A stretch of 64,000 nucleotides of DNA from a bacterium (GCA_016125045.1 WGML01000009.1:53206-117205), one strand, 5' to 3'; positions 32,976 to 42,231 are shown, counted from the first letter of the stretch. Notes: generated from the letters alone by a model not told the origin. A program made the numbers and translations.

Positions 32976-33613
32976 AGGACCCTCCCTTCCCGGCCCGTTC
33001 GCCACCCGCGGGTGAGGCCGCCCAGTCCGATCGCACCAAGGAGCCCCGGCAAGGCGGGCAAGTCTTCGCGCGCCACGAGACAGACGCACGGTTCGTCACC
33101 GACCACCACTGGTCGATGGACGATGCCGGGCTCGCAGAAAGCGAGATCGCCGACTTCATAGCGCCCATGCTCGTCGCTGAAGGCTCCGCGCAGCACGAGC
33201 GTGGTTTCACGACGCGCGTGATCATGCCGTGGGGCCCACGACCCCGGGTCGAGACGCAGCAATTCCGCGCCGCGAACCGTTGAACGCCGGTGCTGGACAC
33301 CGAAAATCGACTTTCGCCAGTTGAGCGCGAGCAGGTCGCCTTCGAGAAGCAGGTCGAACTCATCGCCAGCGGCGCGTCCGTCCTCGCCCGCTCGTTCGGA
33401 AAACTGAACCGAAAGCCCCGTCAGGTCACCACCCTCTGCGACCTCAGCGCGCTCGAGGACCGCCCCACCGATCGCGTCCCAGATTCCAACGAAAGACGCG
33501 CCTTCCGGTGACAGCGCCACGTGGAGATCCGCTGCGAATCGCTCCGCGGGCGACAACGCCCCGATCGCGTAGTCGAGCATAAAGGTGGTGTAGGACTCGT
33601 CTCTCGTGTTCAT
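32972..33613 (-). CDS. ChrR-like anti-sigma/cupin protein lacking the zinc-finger ligands
   Basis: 213 residues with the two-domain plan of ChrR, the anti-sigma factor of ECF sigma RpoE in Rhodobacter. The N-terminal helical domain (YTTFMLDYAIGALSPAERFA) matches the sigma-binding fold. Of the four zinc ligands known in ChrR (His6, His31, Cys35, Cys38) only His31 remains; positions 6, 35 and 38 are Glu, Ser and Gly. The C-terminal cupin keeps metal ligands (RHDHARRET and IVHRP). No ECF sigma gene is adjacent. It is first in a two-gene operon with the DUF6134 gene and divergent from cysK. Confidence 0.78.
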   Translation of the reverse strand: MNTRDESYTTFMLDYAIGALSPAERFAADLHVALSPEGASFVGIWDAIGGAVLERAEVAEGGDLTGLSVQFSERAGEDGRAAGDEFDLLLEGDLLALNWRKSIFGVQHRRSTVRGAELLRLDPGSWAPRHDHARRETTLVLRGAFSDEHGRYEVGDLAFCEPGIVHRPVVVGDEPCVCLVAREDLPALPGLLGAIGLGGLTRGWRTGREGRVL

Positions 33614-33790
33614 GCAGTCTGACCCACCTTCCAGGCCGTTCGCTTCCGGAAATGGTTACGCGCGACGGCATTCCACGGATCAGTTTCCCGCCTTTGGTTT
33701 GACGGCGGCGGCGGTGCGCCCCAATTGTGGAGTCGACGCCTGGAGAGAACACGCCCGCTCCCTCGCCACACTCTGAGGACACCCGTCGCC

Positions 33791-34801
33791 ATGCCCATGC
33801 ACTCTGTCATCGACGCCATCGGCTCGACACCGCTGATCAAGCTCCGCCGCGCATCGGAAGCGACCGGCGCGATGATCCTCGGCAAGGCGGAATTTCTCAA
33901 TCCCGGGCAATCCGTCAAGGACCGCGCCGCCCTCGGTATCATCCGGCAGGCGGAAGCCCGCGGGGAGCTCCGTCCGGGCGGCGTGATCGTTGAGGGCACC
34001 GCCGGAAACACCGGAATTGGCCTCGCGATGGTCGGCAACGCACTGGGCTACCGGTCGGTCATTGTGATGCCGCGCACGCAGAGCAAGGAAAAGAAGGACG
34101 CGATCCGGATACTTGGCGCGCGGCTGATCGAGGTCGACGCCGTGCCCTACGCCAATCCCAACCATTATGTGAAATATTCGGCGAAACTCGCCGAGCAGCT
34201 GGCCCGCGAAGAGCCGAACGGCGCCATCTGGGCGAACCAGTTCGACAACACGGCGAACCGCACCGCCCACTATGAGACAACCGGCCCCGAAATCTGGGAC
34301 CAGACCGGCGGCAAGGTCGATGGCTTCACCTGCGCGATCGGCTCTGGCGGGACGCTTGGCGGCGTGTCGATGGCCCTCAAGGAACGCAACCGCAAGATAC
34401 GCATCGCGGCGGCGGACCCGCACGGCGCGTCGATGTTCAGCTACTACACCAGCGGCGAACTGAAATCTGAAGGCTCCTCGATCACTGAAGGCATCGGCCA
34501 GTCGCGCATCACCGCCAATCTGGAAGGCGTTGAAGTCGATACAGCCTACCGCATTTCGGACGCTGAAGCGTTGAACGTTCTGTTCGACCTCACCCTGCAT
34601 GAGGGTCTGTGCCTTGGCGGCTCGGCCGGAATCAACATCGCCGGAGCGATGGCCCTCGCGCGCGAACTCGGCCCCGGCTCCACGGTCGTCACCATCCTGT
34701 GCGACTACGGCAACCGGTATATGTCCAAACTGTATGACGCCGACTTCCTCAAGTCGAAGGGCCTGCCTGTCCCTCCTTGGGCGCAGGCGCCGGACAGCTG
34801 A
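33791..34801 (+). CDS. cysK: Cysteine synthase A (O-acetylserine sulfhydrylase)
   Basis: PLP enzyme making cysteine from O-acetylserine and sulfide. 336 residues from ATG 33791. The PLP lysine is Lys43 in NPGQSVKDRAA; the asparagine/threonine loop is EGTAGNTGIGLA; the phosphate-binding glycine loop is AIGSGGTLGGV; the C-terminal CDYGNRY block is present. An upstream in-frame GTG (33725) would add 22 basic residues and is rejected. The protein is slightly longer than classic CysK, as in the alphaproteobacterial CysK subtype. Sulfur genes sseA and metC lie 2 kb downstream. Confidence 0.93.
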   Translation: MPMHSVIDAIGSTPLIKLRRASEATGAMILGKAEFLNPGQSVKDRAALGIIRQAEARGELRPGGVIVEGTAGNTGIGLAMVGNALGYRSVIVMPRTQSKEKKDAIRILGARLIEVDAVPYANPNHYVKYSAKLAEQLAREEPNGAIWANQFDNTANRTAHYETTGPEIWDQTGGKVDGFTCAIGSGGTLGGVSMALKERNRKIRIAAADPHGASMFSYYTSGELKSEGSSITEGIGQSRITANLEGVEVDTAYRISDAEALNVLFDLTLHEGLCLGGSAGINIAGAMALARELGPGSTVVTILCDYGNRYMSKLYDADFLKSKGLPVPPWAQAPDS

Positions 34802-34859
34802 TAGGGCCTGAAGCGCCTCAGTCTCTCCGCCGTCTTTTCGGCTGAACCCGAAGATGCGA

Positions 34860-35117
34860 TCAGAAGAACAGTCTGGCGATAACAGCGGCGATTGCACCCC
34901 AAAAACTGGTGCAGAAAGCGATCACAAAAAGCGTCACAGCCCATGGCGGCCATTTGTCGTCATCATCGCTGGACTGACTGTGGAATGGGCCGCGGACCGC
35001 CCTGCCTCCGGCTGAGAGCACCGAACCGCGGGCGTCCCCCATGACAGAGCTGTGCGCGACCTGTCGATCATTGGCGCCGGGTGTCTGGTTCAATCTTCCT
35101 CCAGGAGGCATCGCCAT
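34860..35117 (-). CDS. Small C-terminal-anchored membrane protein, unknown
   Basis: About 85 residues. A polar, low-complexity N-terminus leads to an acidic patch (SQSSDDDDKW) and one C-terminal hydrophobic segment (WAVTLFVIAFCTSFWGAIAA, then VIARLFF). The sharp acidic-to-hydrophobic change and codon choice favour a real gene. The start is uncertain: ATG at 35117 or 35111, or GTG at 35129. It could be a tail-anchored accessory protein; its neighbours are cysK (convergent) and an ExoY-like gene. No known family recognised. Confidence 0.5.
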   Translation of the reverse strand: MAMPPGGRLNQTPGANDRQVAHSSVMGDARGSVLSAGGRAVRGPFHSQSSDDDDKWPPWAVTLFVIAFCTSFWGAIAAVIARLFF

Positions 35118-35324
35118 AGAGACAAACACGATTCTTTTCCGCCCACACTCAACTGACGTGAGGAGCCTCCGCCCTCCCCGTTAACAATGGGTCAATTTCA
35201 CGATCGCAGTTCGACGCGACCGCAACTAGACAAGACTGGTGGGGCAATGCGACGGCAATGCGGCGCTCGCGCGGAGTGATCCGGGCGCAGCGCGGCTGCG
35301 CGGTGGCGGTGCAGGCGGCGCTTG

Positions 35325-36023
35325 TTACCGTGCGCCTGAGGCGAACAACACGGCGGGGATCGTCTTCAGCAGGATCCCGAGATCCATCCAGATCGACCAG
35401 CTCTTGACATACTCGACGTCGAGGGCGACCCGCTCCGGATAGGTCAACCGGTTCCGGCCGTTGACCTGCCACAACCCGCTCACCCCGGGGCGCACTGCCA
35501 CGTAATAGGGATAGAGCTCCCCGTACCGATGAACTTCACCGGCGGTGATCGGACGCGGTCCGATGACCGACATCTCGCCCCGAAGGATGTTGAACAGTTG
35601 CGGCAGTTCATCGAGGCTGCTCTTGCGCAGCCACTTCCCGATCATCGTCACCCGCGGATCCGGATCAAGCTTCTGATAGATGCGCCACTGTTCTGCGGCT
35701 TCCGGATCATTCTCGATAAGGGCGGCGAGGCGCTCGTCAGCGTCCACCCGCATCGTCCTGAACTTGTAGCAGCGAAAGGCCCGGTTTCCGGCTCCGCAGC
35801 GCTTCTGGACGAACAAGACTGGCCCGCCGTCGCCGAGCTTGATGGCGATCGCGGTGAGCAACATTAACGGCGACAAGACGATGAGCAGAACGACCGCCAG
35901 AACCAGGTCCAGCGACCGCTTCCAGAAGCTGTTCATCGCACGAGACGCTTGAGAGGATTTGTCACTGAGGCGCGGCCCGTCTCCGACAGAGGCCCCTGTG
36001 TCAAATGCGCCTTGCTTAAGCAT
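35325..36023 (-). CDS. Short polyprenyl-phosphate sugar-1-phosphate transferase (ExoY-like)
   Basis: Monotopic initiating phosphoglycosyl transferase. 232 residues: a ~30-residue polar N-terminus, one membrane re-entrant helix (LVLAVVLLIVLSPLMLLTAI), then the catalytic domain with CYKFRTMRVDADERL, LRKSSLDELPQLFNILRGEM, SVIGPRP and VRPGVSGLWQVNGRN. ATG 36023 is taken as start (GGGGCTGAACGGC upstream); ATG 35936 would give a minimal protein. It is homologous to the one at 44220 in this locus. Sugar unknown, commonly galactose or glucose for ExoY. It has no immediate same-strand partner. Confidence 0.9.
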   Translation of the reverse strand: MLKQGAFDTGASVGDGPRLSDKSSQASRAMNSFWKRSLDLVLAVVLLIVLSPLMLLTAIAIKLGDGGPVLFVQKRCGAGNRAFRCYKFRTMRVDADERLAALIENDPEAAEQWRIYQKLDPDPRVTMIGKWLRKSSLDELPQLFNILRGEMSVIGPRPITAGEVHRYGELYPYYVAVRPGVSGLWQVNGRNRLTYPERVALDVEYVKSWSIWMDLGILLKTIPAVLFASGAR

Positions 36024-36501
36024 GCCGTTCAGCCCCGCTCGATCCTCTGCGTCAGACGCTCACCGCCCGGACGCCTCAGCCGGTTCGATCCCCTCGGCGC
36101 CAGACCCCTAACGCCTCACGTGTCGACCGCAGCGCCACGCGACCTGATCTAAAACCCGGTCGGCGGGGGCGCTTCCCGCGGTCTCTGTAGACAACCCGGG
36201 ACACGATCACAACAGGCGGCGCCCGGGATTCCCCTGACGCACGAACTGAATTCCTGATTGTGCATTGTACAGATCAAGATTTCAGCACCAGCGCCAGGCG
36301 GACAGGCATAACCCGAGATCCGTGACACAATCGCGACGCCAGGCATCAGACGTGCGCCCGCGATCCTGACGTCACGACACAATCCGGACAGGCGTCCCTC
36401 CGCTTGCAAGACGGCCGGTGCATTGGGTACCGATCTTTGGCATTCTACGCCCTCAACGGGATTTGTTCCTACGCCCACACCGACCCTTCAAGGAGCCATC
36501 T
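36024..36501. other. 478-bp intergenic region between ExoY-like gene and sseA
   Basis: Divergent region. Most is GC-rich without a supported reading frame. A short AT-richer stretch (36240-36290, with GATTGTGCATTGTACAG) could hold a promoter. AAGGAG at 36490-36495 is the ribosome-binding site of sseA. I see no RNA gene or repeat. Confidence 0.4.
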
Positions 36502-37365
36502 ATGGCCGCTCGCTTCACGACCGACGCTTCCCTCGTTTCGGCGGAGTGGCTGCTTGAGCATGTCGATGCGCCCGATGTGCGGGTCGTGGACGCGACGTGG
36601 TTCCTGCCGGGAACATCAACTCGTTCGGCCCGTGACACCTATCTGGCGCATCACATTCCGGGCGCTCGCTTCCTCGACATCGACGAGGTCGCCGACCTCG
36701 AAAGCCCGCTCCCCCACATGTTGCCCTCGCCGGAGAAATTCGCATCGCGGATGCGCCGCCTTGGCCTCGGTGATGGACACCGGATCATCGTCTACGATCA
36801 GAACCGGCTGTTTGCATCCGCCCGGGCGTGGTGGATGTTTCGCGTGATGGGGCATGGCGATGTCGCTGTTCTGGACGGCGGTTTCGCGGCCTGGCGAGAG
36901 GCGGGAGGTGAGATCGAGGATCTTGCGCCCCCCCTCGTCGCGGACCGGCATTTCACCGCCCGAACGCGCGCTGACCTCGTCCGTAACATGGTCCAGGTCC
37001 GCGAGGCGGTTGACGCAAAATCGGCCCTCATTCTGGACGCCCGCTCCGGCGAACGGTTTCGCGGCGAGGTGGACGAGCCGCGGCCGGGGCTTCAGCGCGG
37101 GCGAATTCCCGGCTCCAGAAACCTGCCCTTCGGCGACCTTCTCGACGCCTCGGGCAAGCTCCTGCCAACGGACGAATTGAAAGTGCGCCTGTCCGACGCC
37201 GGTGTAACCTCCGCGAGGCCCGTCATCACGACCTGCGGCTCGGGAGTGTCGGCCGCGATCATCGCGCTCGCGCTCGCGGTCATCGGCAGGGATGATGTGT
37301 CCGTGTACGATGGATCGTGGGCCGAATGGGGCGGGCAGTCTGATCCGTCCCTGATCGAAACCTGA
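36502..37365 (+). CDS. sseA: 3-mercaptopyruvate / thiosulfate sulfurtransferase
   Basis: Tandem-rhodanese enzyme of 287 residues. The N-terminal inactive rhodanese contains VVDATWFLPGT and HHIPGARFLDIDEVAD; the C-terminal catalytic half has DARSGERFRGEVDEPRPGLQ and the persulfide cysteine Cys245 in the loop CGSGVSA. CGSGVTA-type loops favour 3-mercaptopyruvate over thiosulfate. AAGGAG lies 7 nt before the ATG. It is followed after 10 bp by a cystathionine beta-lyase-like gene, making a small sulfur operon; cysK is nearby. Confidence 0.93.
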   Translation: MAARFTTDASLVSAEWLLEHVDAPDVRVVDATWFLPGTSTRSARDTYLAHHIPGARFLDIDEVADLESPLPHMLPSPEKFASRMRRLGLGDGHRIIVYDQNRLFASARAWWMFRVMGHGDVAVLDGGFAAWREAGGEIEDLAPPLVADRHFTARTRADLVRNMVQVREAVDAKSALILDARSGERFRGEVDEPRPGLQRGRIPGSRNLPFGDLLDASGKLLPTDELKVRLSDAGVTSARPVITTCGSGVSAAIIALALAVIGRDDVSVYDGSWAEWGGQSDPSLIET

Positions 37366-37375
37366 AGGCTGTCAG

Positions 37376-38566
37376 TTGACCGACAAGAAGCCCCGCGCGC
37401 TCGACACCCGGCTGACCCACACGGGTCGCGGATCGGTCGGTGGCGGACGCGGCGTCAATCCACCCTTGCTGAGGGCGTCCACGCTGCTCGTCGAACGGGC
37501 GAGGGACCTCTATGACCCGCGCATCCGAAGCTATGCGATCCACGGGTCCGCGATGCACGACGCGCTGGCGGAAGCCTGGTGTGAGGTCGAGACCGCGGAT
37601 CACTGTGTGCTGGTCGGTTCGGGGCTTCTGGCGTGCACGCTGCCGATCTTCGCCTTCGCCGAAACCGGCGCGCATATTCTCATCTGCGACAATGTGTATG
37701 GCCCGACCCGGCGCTTCTGCGAGCGGACGCTTTCCCGCTACGGATGCACCTTCGAGTTTTTCGACCCTGCTCTGGGCGGCGGCGTCGCAGACCTCATTCG
37801 CGAGGAGACGCGCCTCGTCTTCCTTGAGAATCCCGGCTCCCTTTCAATGGAGATCTGCGACGCTCCGGCGATCGCCGAGGCGGCCCGGGCGCGCGGTGTT
37901 CTAACGGCCATGGACAACACCTGGGGGGCGGGGGTCTTCCACAAACCCCTCGACTTCGGGATCGACCTTTCGATTCAAGCCGGCACGAAATACCCGTCAG
38001 GCTCCGCCGATGTTCTGATCGGAGGGGTGTTCACGCGATCCGATCGATTGGCGGCGCGGCTTCGCGAGACGGTCGCGGACCTTGGTCTGAACACCTCTCC
38101 GGATGACGCCTTCCTGGTGTTGCGGGGCCTGCGGTCCATGCCGACCCGGCTTCGGCGGCACGAAGCGTCGGGACTCGAAATCGCCGACTGGCTGAGCGGC
38201 CTGGCGGAAGTCTCCCGTGTTCTTCACCCCGCCCTGCCGGATGCGCCCGGCCACGCGCTCTGGCGACGTGACTTCACGGGGTCGGCGGGTCTGTTCAGCA
38301 TCGTCCTCAACGCACCTGCCGATGAAAACGCAGCCTGTGCCTTCCTCGACGCCCTCGAACTCTTCGGGCTGGGATTTTCCTGGGGCGGGTTTGAGAGCCT
38401 CGCCATCCATTGCGATCCGCAGCTGCGCCGCTCAGCCGCACGCGAGACGATCGAGGGCCCGCTTCTCCGATTCAGCATCGGCCTTGAAGACCCCGCCGAC
38501 CTGAAAGCTGACCTTGAGCGGGGGTTCGCCGCCCTGCGCGCCGCGAACGGTCAGTCGGCGGTGTAG
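37376..38566 (+). CDS. metC: Cystathionine beta-lyase (Cys/Met metabolism PLP enzyme)
   Basis: PLP-dependent enzyme of 396 residues cleaving cystathionine to homocysteine, pyruvate and ammonia. PLP-lysine Lys205 in QAGTKYPSGSADV; the phosphate-binding region includes VLVGSGLLACTLP; the Asp that contacts the PLP ring nitrogen is in AMDNTWGAGVFHKP; C-terminal FSWGGFESL is typical of the MetC branch of alphaproteobacteria. The start is TTG 37376 with GAAGG upstream, 10 bp after sseA. The last 16 nt overlap the Wzc-like gene, tail to tail. Confidence 0.9.
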   Translation: MTDKKPRALDTRLTHTGRGSVGGGRGVNPPLLRASTLLVERARDLYDPRIRSYAIHGSAMHDALAEAWCEVETADHCVLVGSGLLACTLPIFAFAETGAHILICDNVYGPTRRFCERTLSRYGCTFEFFDPALGGGVADLIREETRLVFLENPGSLSMEICDAPAIAEAARARGVLTAMDNTWGAGVFHKPLDFGIDLSIQAGTKYPSGSADVLIGGVFTRSDRLAARLRETVADLGLNTSPDDAFLVLRGLRSMPTRLRRHEASGLEIADWLSGLAEVSRVLHPALPDAPGHALWRRDFTGSAGLFSIVLNAPADENAACAFLDALELFGLGFSWGGFESLAIHCDPQLRRSAARETIEGPLLRFSIGLEDPADLKADLERGFAALRAANGQSAV

Positions 38567-40899
38567 TACTTGTTGTAGGCCTTGTAGTTCGCCGCACTGT
38601 AGGAGTGTTGCCGCCGCCGCCGCAGATCGACCATCGTCAACACGATCCCGGTGAGGTTGGCCTTAAAGTCTTTGAGCAGCGCGAGGGTTTCGTGCAGCGA
38701 GGCGCGATTGGTCTTCCGCCAGCGGGCCGCCACGAGCACCTGATCGACCTTGCTTGCCACCACGCGGGTCTCCGCCATCAGAAGGATCGGGCCGGTGTCG
38801 ATCACGATCAGGTCGTAGGTCTGTTTGAGGGTGGTCAGCAGAGCGTCGAAGGCCCGGGACCCAAACACGTCGCGCGGCGTATGCTTGCGATCCGTCAGGG
38901 GCAAGATGTGCAGCCCGGTCTGTGCATCGACGCTGACTGCGTCCGACAGACTGGTCTCGCCGAACAGATACTCAAGAAGTCCGCGCTCGGGTTCGAGGCC
39001 CGCAATCTCGGTCAGCTGACGCCGCCTGAAGTCGCCGTCGATCACGATCGTCTTGGTCCCGGACATGGCCGACATTCTACCCAGGCAATAGGAGATCGTC
39101 GTCTTGCCTTCGTCCGGGAGAGAAGACACCACGGCCACCGTCCGGGCCGCCTTGTCGAGATCTGCGAAGACAATGGACGCACGAATGTTCCGGAACGCCT
39201 CGGCGAACCCGGAGTGCGGTTTCTCTATCAAGTGCTCGCCCGGATGAAGCTTCTGTTTCCCGAAGCCGGGACCGCCGGTGATCAACGGCACCTGACCGAT
39301 GAAAGGCACGTGGAACAGGCGCTCCACCTCGGACCCGGAACTGATGTAGTTGTCCAGCGCCTCGGTGATCAGTGCGACGACGGCCGCCAGCACCAGGCCC
39401 ACGATGATGCCAAGCGCCAGATTGAGCGACGTTTTGGGGAAAGAGGGACCGGTCGGAGGAGATGCGCGCGACACGATCCGCGCGTCGGCCTGCTGGATTC
39501 CGTCCTGTTCGTTCGTCTGCTTGAAACGTGCAAGGAATGCCTCGTAGAGGGTCCGGCTCGCCTCGGCGTTCCGTTCGAGCTCGCGGAGCTGCACGAGCGC
39601 CCGGTTGTTGCTCGCCATCTCCCCCCGAATGCTCGACAGGCTGCCGTTCAGGGTAGCGACCTTTTCGCGCGCAATGACCACCTCGCTCTCGAGATTGGCC
39701 ACGATCCGGCGCACCTCGGCGTCGATCTGGCGCGTCAGGTCCGCCTCTTCGCTCTTCACGCGTTCAAGTTCGGGATAACGCGGCCCGTAGCGCGACTCCA
39801 TGTCCGCGCGCCGTCTGCGGACCTCGGCCTGCTGCTGACGCAGAGCGCCGATCACGGGCGACGCGAGCGCCTCGGCGATCCCTTCAGCGGAATCCCCTGA
39901 TGCGAGCTGGGTGCGAACCGACTGCAGGCGCGCCCGTCGTTCAGCCAATTCGCCTTCAAGAATCACGCGCTGCGCGGTGAGGTCCGACACCTGCTGCTCG
40001 GTCAGGGTCGACCCTTGCGCACTGAGGAGGCCCGACGCCGCGCGGTAGGCCTCCACCATGCTTTCAGCGGTGTTCACTTCATCGCGCAGGTCCGCGAGCC
40101 GCTCATCCAGCCATTCGTTCTGGCGACGGGTCGCTTCGAATTTCGCGTCGAGCTGCTCGACCAGATAGAGTTCCGCAACGGTGTTCGCGAGTTCCGACGC
40201 CATGTCGGGATCGCCGCTATTGGCGGCGATGGCGATGATGAACGTCGTTTCGACCCGGGTGACCGAAATGCGCTCCCGCAATGACTGGATGACGAGGTCG
40301 AGTTCGAGGCGCTCGCGCGCCGCGGCGGCCTCCTCGTCCGGCGCCGCTTCCGCGGCCGCTTCGGATTCACCGGTAAGCCCGGTAATGAACGCCCGGACTT
40401 CGCCAATCGTGCGCTGGATGCGGCTTGGCTCAGCCAGGAAGGGATTGAATTCGGGATTCGTCGTGAGATCGAGCTTGCGGACCACTTTCTCCAGCAGCCC
40501 ATTGCTCTGGATCACCTGAACTTCGGTATCCACCGCCGCGGAATCTGGCGGCAGCCCCGCCATGATTGAACCGATGTCGAGCTGACCCTGTTCGCGGGCC
40601 TGGATAAGCACCGTCGCCGCCGCCGTGTAGACAGGCTTCATCTGGAAGGTGATGACCGCAACCGCCGTGAACGCCATCAGGAAGACCGAGACGATCAGGC
40701 CAAGCCGTCGCTTCACCATACGGGTGATCTTGGACAGATCGACCGAGGGCTCCGCATCGGCGACAGCGGAAGCAGCACCCGCCACGGGCGAGGACAACTC
40801 GAATGGGTAAGCCTTGTTCACAGAGTCAGCTCCCGCTGCCGTATGCTTTGCGCCCGCCGGGTATACGCTATCTGGTTCCGCCAGCGAACGCCCGTCCAC
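38551..40899 (-). CDS. Wzc-type polysaccharide co-polymerase with tyrosine autokinase domain
   Basis: Inner-membrane PCP-2a protein controlling exopolysaccharide chain assembly. 782 residues. Wzz domain with first helix (GLIVSVFLMAFTAVAVITFQ), long periplasmic coiled coil (about 230-470), GNVR-type region with ASPPTGPSFPKTSLNL, and second helix (LALGIIVGLVLAAVVALI). The BY-kinase domain follows: Walker A LPDEGKTT (594-601, Lys599), Walker A' TIVIDGDFRRR and Walker B DLIVIDTGP. The C-terminus has a cluster of five tyrosines (Tyr767, 772, 775, 778, 779) as autophosphorylation sites. Unlike hfsA/hfsB the kinase is fused and intact. The GTG start at 40899 has AAGG upstream. Confidence 0.92.
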   Translation of the reverse strand: MDGRSLAEPDSVYPAGAKHTAAGADSVNKAYPFELSSPVAGAASAVADAEPSVDLSKITRMVKRRLGLIVSVFLMAFTAVAVITFQMKPVYTAAATVLIQAREQGQLDIGSIMAGLPPDSAAVDTEVQVIQSNGLLEKVVRKLDLTTNPEFNPFLAEPSRIQRTIGEVRAFITGLTGESEAAAEAAPDEEAAAARERLELDLVIQSLRERISVTRVETTFIIAIAANSGDPDMASELANTVAELYLVEQLDAKFEATRRQNEWLDERLADLRDEVNTAESMVEAYRAASGLLSAQGSTLTEQQVSDLTAQRVILEGELAERRARLQSVRTQLASGDSAEGIAEALASPVIGALRQQQAEVRRRRADMESRYGPRYPELERVKSEEADLTRQIDAEVRRIVANLESEVVIAREKVATLNGSLSSIRGEMASNNRALVQLRELERNAEASRTLYEAFLARFKQTNEQDGIQQADARIVSRASPPTGPSFPKTSLNLALGIIVGLVLAAVVALITEALDNYISSGSEVERLFHVPFIGQVPLITGGPGFGKQKLHPGEHLIEKPHSGFAEAFRNIRASIVFADLDKAARTVAVVSSLPDEGKTTISYCLGRMSAMSGTKTIVIDGDFRRRQLTEIAGLEPERGLLEYLFGETSLSDAVSVDAQTGLHILPLTDRKHTPRDVFGSRAFDALLTTLKQTYDLIVIDTGPILLMAETRVVASKVDQVLVAARWRKTNRASLHETLALLKDFKANLTGIVLTMVDLRRRRQHSYSAANYKAYNKYYTAD

Positions 40900-40996
40900 G
40901 CCCGCCTTGCAAGAGTGAGGCCGGAAAAACTCGCCTCATGACCGAAAACCGCGCGATCATCAGAGACGCTCATCCGATGACTGGTCCGAAGACTGA

Positions 40997-41470
40997 TCAC
41001 CGTTTCCTCCGCGGATTGGGGGGCGGTGGAACAATCTCGAAACTCAACGACTGCGCGGGCTGGTCAGCGCCCGCCGCTCCGATTATGGGTGTTTCAAGGG
41101 GGGATGTCGGCAAGGGTGCATCCGCTGAAAGCGGGGCGCCCTCATCGAGCGCCGCTTCATATCGACCCATCAGTGCGGCGGCGGCGAATTTGACCGGAGG
41201 ACAAACGCCGTCCATCCGGATCACCAAGGACAGCGCATCGATCGCGCGCCGCGATCCGGCGAGTTCACCAAGTATCTGTCCATGGATCACAGCCGAAACC
41301 AGCGGATCATCGCACGGCGCGTAGGATCGGATGTTCCGCGCCAGACGCTCCGTACCCGCATCAGTCGCTTGCTGGCCGCCGCCCGATCGAGACTGCGCCA
41401 AAGACGGACTGCCGATGGATAGAAACAAGATGCCGGCGGCGCAGCAAACGAACAATCGACTGCCGAGCAT
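40997..41470 (-). CDS. Exported protein of unknown function in exopolysaccharide locus
   Basis: 157 residues from ATG 41470. A signal peptide (LFVCCAAGILFLSIGSPSLA) ends near AQS. The mature protein has two cysteines (YAPCDDPLV and DGVCPPVK) that could form a disulfide, a helical middle (HGQILGELAGSRRAIDALSL), and a Pro-rich C-terminus ending PPPPNPRRKR. No family recognised. Its place between the Wza-like and Wzc-like genes on the same strand argues for an accessory role in the envelope part of export. Confidence 0.65.
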   Translation of the reverse strand: MLGSRLFVCCAAGILFLSIGSPSLAQSRSGGGQQATDAGTERLARNIRSYAPCDDPLVSAVIHGQILGELAGSRRAIDALSLVIRMDGVCPPVKFAAAALMGRYEAALDEGAPLSADAPLPTSPLETPIIGAAGADQPAQSLSFEIVPPPPNPRRKR

Positions 41471-41593
41471 CGGCGGCGCCCCTCGCAACTCAAGGCGGAC
41501 GCATAGCAAACACGGCCGCAGGTTCCAACCACTGATGCGGATTCTCACCGCACCTGCTGCAGATTGCCTATACGAGACCGCCGCTGCGTTCGG

Positions 41594-42208
41594 TCAGAGA
41601 ATTCGTTCGCGAACCCTGATCGTGTCGCCCGGGCGCACCAGCAGGTTGGGAGTGAGCTCCACTTCCCGCTCCACCGTGGTATCCGTGCTCTTCATGCAGA
41701 TCTGCCGCCGGTTTGCTCGATACGTGAAGTCGCCCGCCATCGCGATCGCATTCTGAACCGTCAGCCCCTCCACATAGGGATAGTTTCCGGCGTTGTTCAC
41801 TTCGCCGTAGATATAGAACGGCCGATAGTTCATCACCTCCGCGCTCACCCTCGGCTCGAGAAGGTAGCCATCTTTCAGCTTGGTCTCGAGCGCGCGCTGG
41901 AATTGGCGAACCGTCAGCCCCTGGGCGTCGATTTCGCCAACCAGCGGCAAGGATACGGCTCCCTGTCCGTCGACCGAAAACTCCCCCGACAGGCTCTCCT
42001 CACCGAAGACCGTCACACGCAACTGGTCGCCCGACGCCAGCTTGTACTGGAAATTATCTCCGACAGTCGCGACATCCCCCGGCTGCGCGGGCGGACATCC
42101 ACCCGCCACGCCCGTAGCAGAGGCGCACCCCGCAAGGGCGAGCGCAGCGAGCCCCGCCACGAAAGCCGCCGGTCGCCTGCCCGCGTTCAGTGTATCACTT
42201 CGCTTCAT
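41594..42208 (-). CDS. Outer-membrane polysaccharide export lipoprotein (Wza/OPX family)
   Basis: Second OPX protein of the window. 204 residues from ATG 42208 (ATG 42220 possible, but its Shine-Dalgarno would abut the start). Lipobox ALALAGC. Poly_export domain: YKLASGDQLRVTVFGEESLS and DGQGAVSLPLVGEIDAQGLT; then one SLBB domain with FYIYGEVNNAGNYPYVEGLT and VQNAIAMAGDFTYRAN. It ends VRPGDTIRVRERIL without the helical barrel domain of E. coli Wza, so its outer-membrane pore may use another protein. Probable partner of the Wzc-like kinase at 38551. Confidence 0.9.
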   Translation of the reverse strand: MKRSDTLNAGRRPAAFVAGLAALALAGCASATGVAGGCPPAQPGDVATVGDNFQYKLASGDQLRVTVFGEESLSGEFSVDGQGAVSLPLVGEIDAQGLTVRQFQRALETKLKDGYLLEPRVSAEVMNYRPFYIYGEVNNAGNYPYVEGLTVQNAIAMAGDFTYRANRRQICMKSTDTTVEREVELTPNLLVRPGDTIRVRERIL

Positions 42209-42231
42209 CGTCCCGGACATCTCCCAGACCG

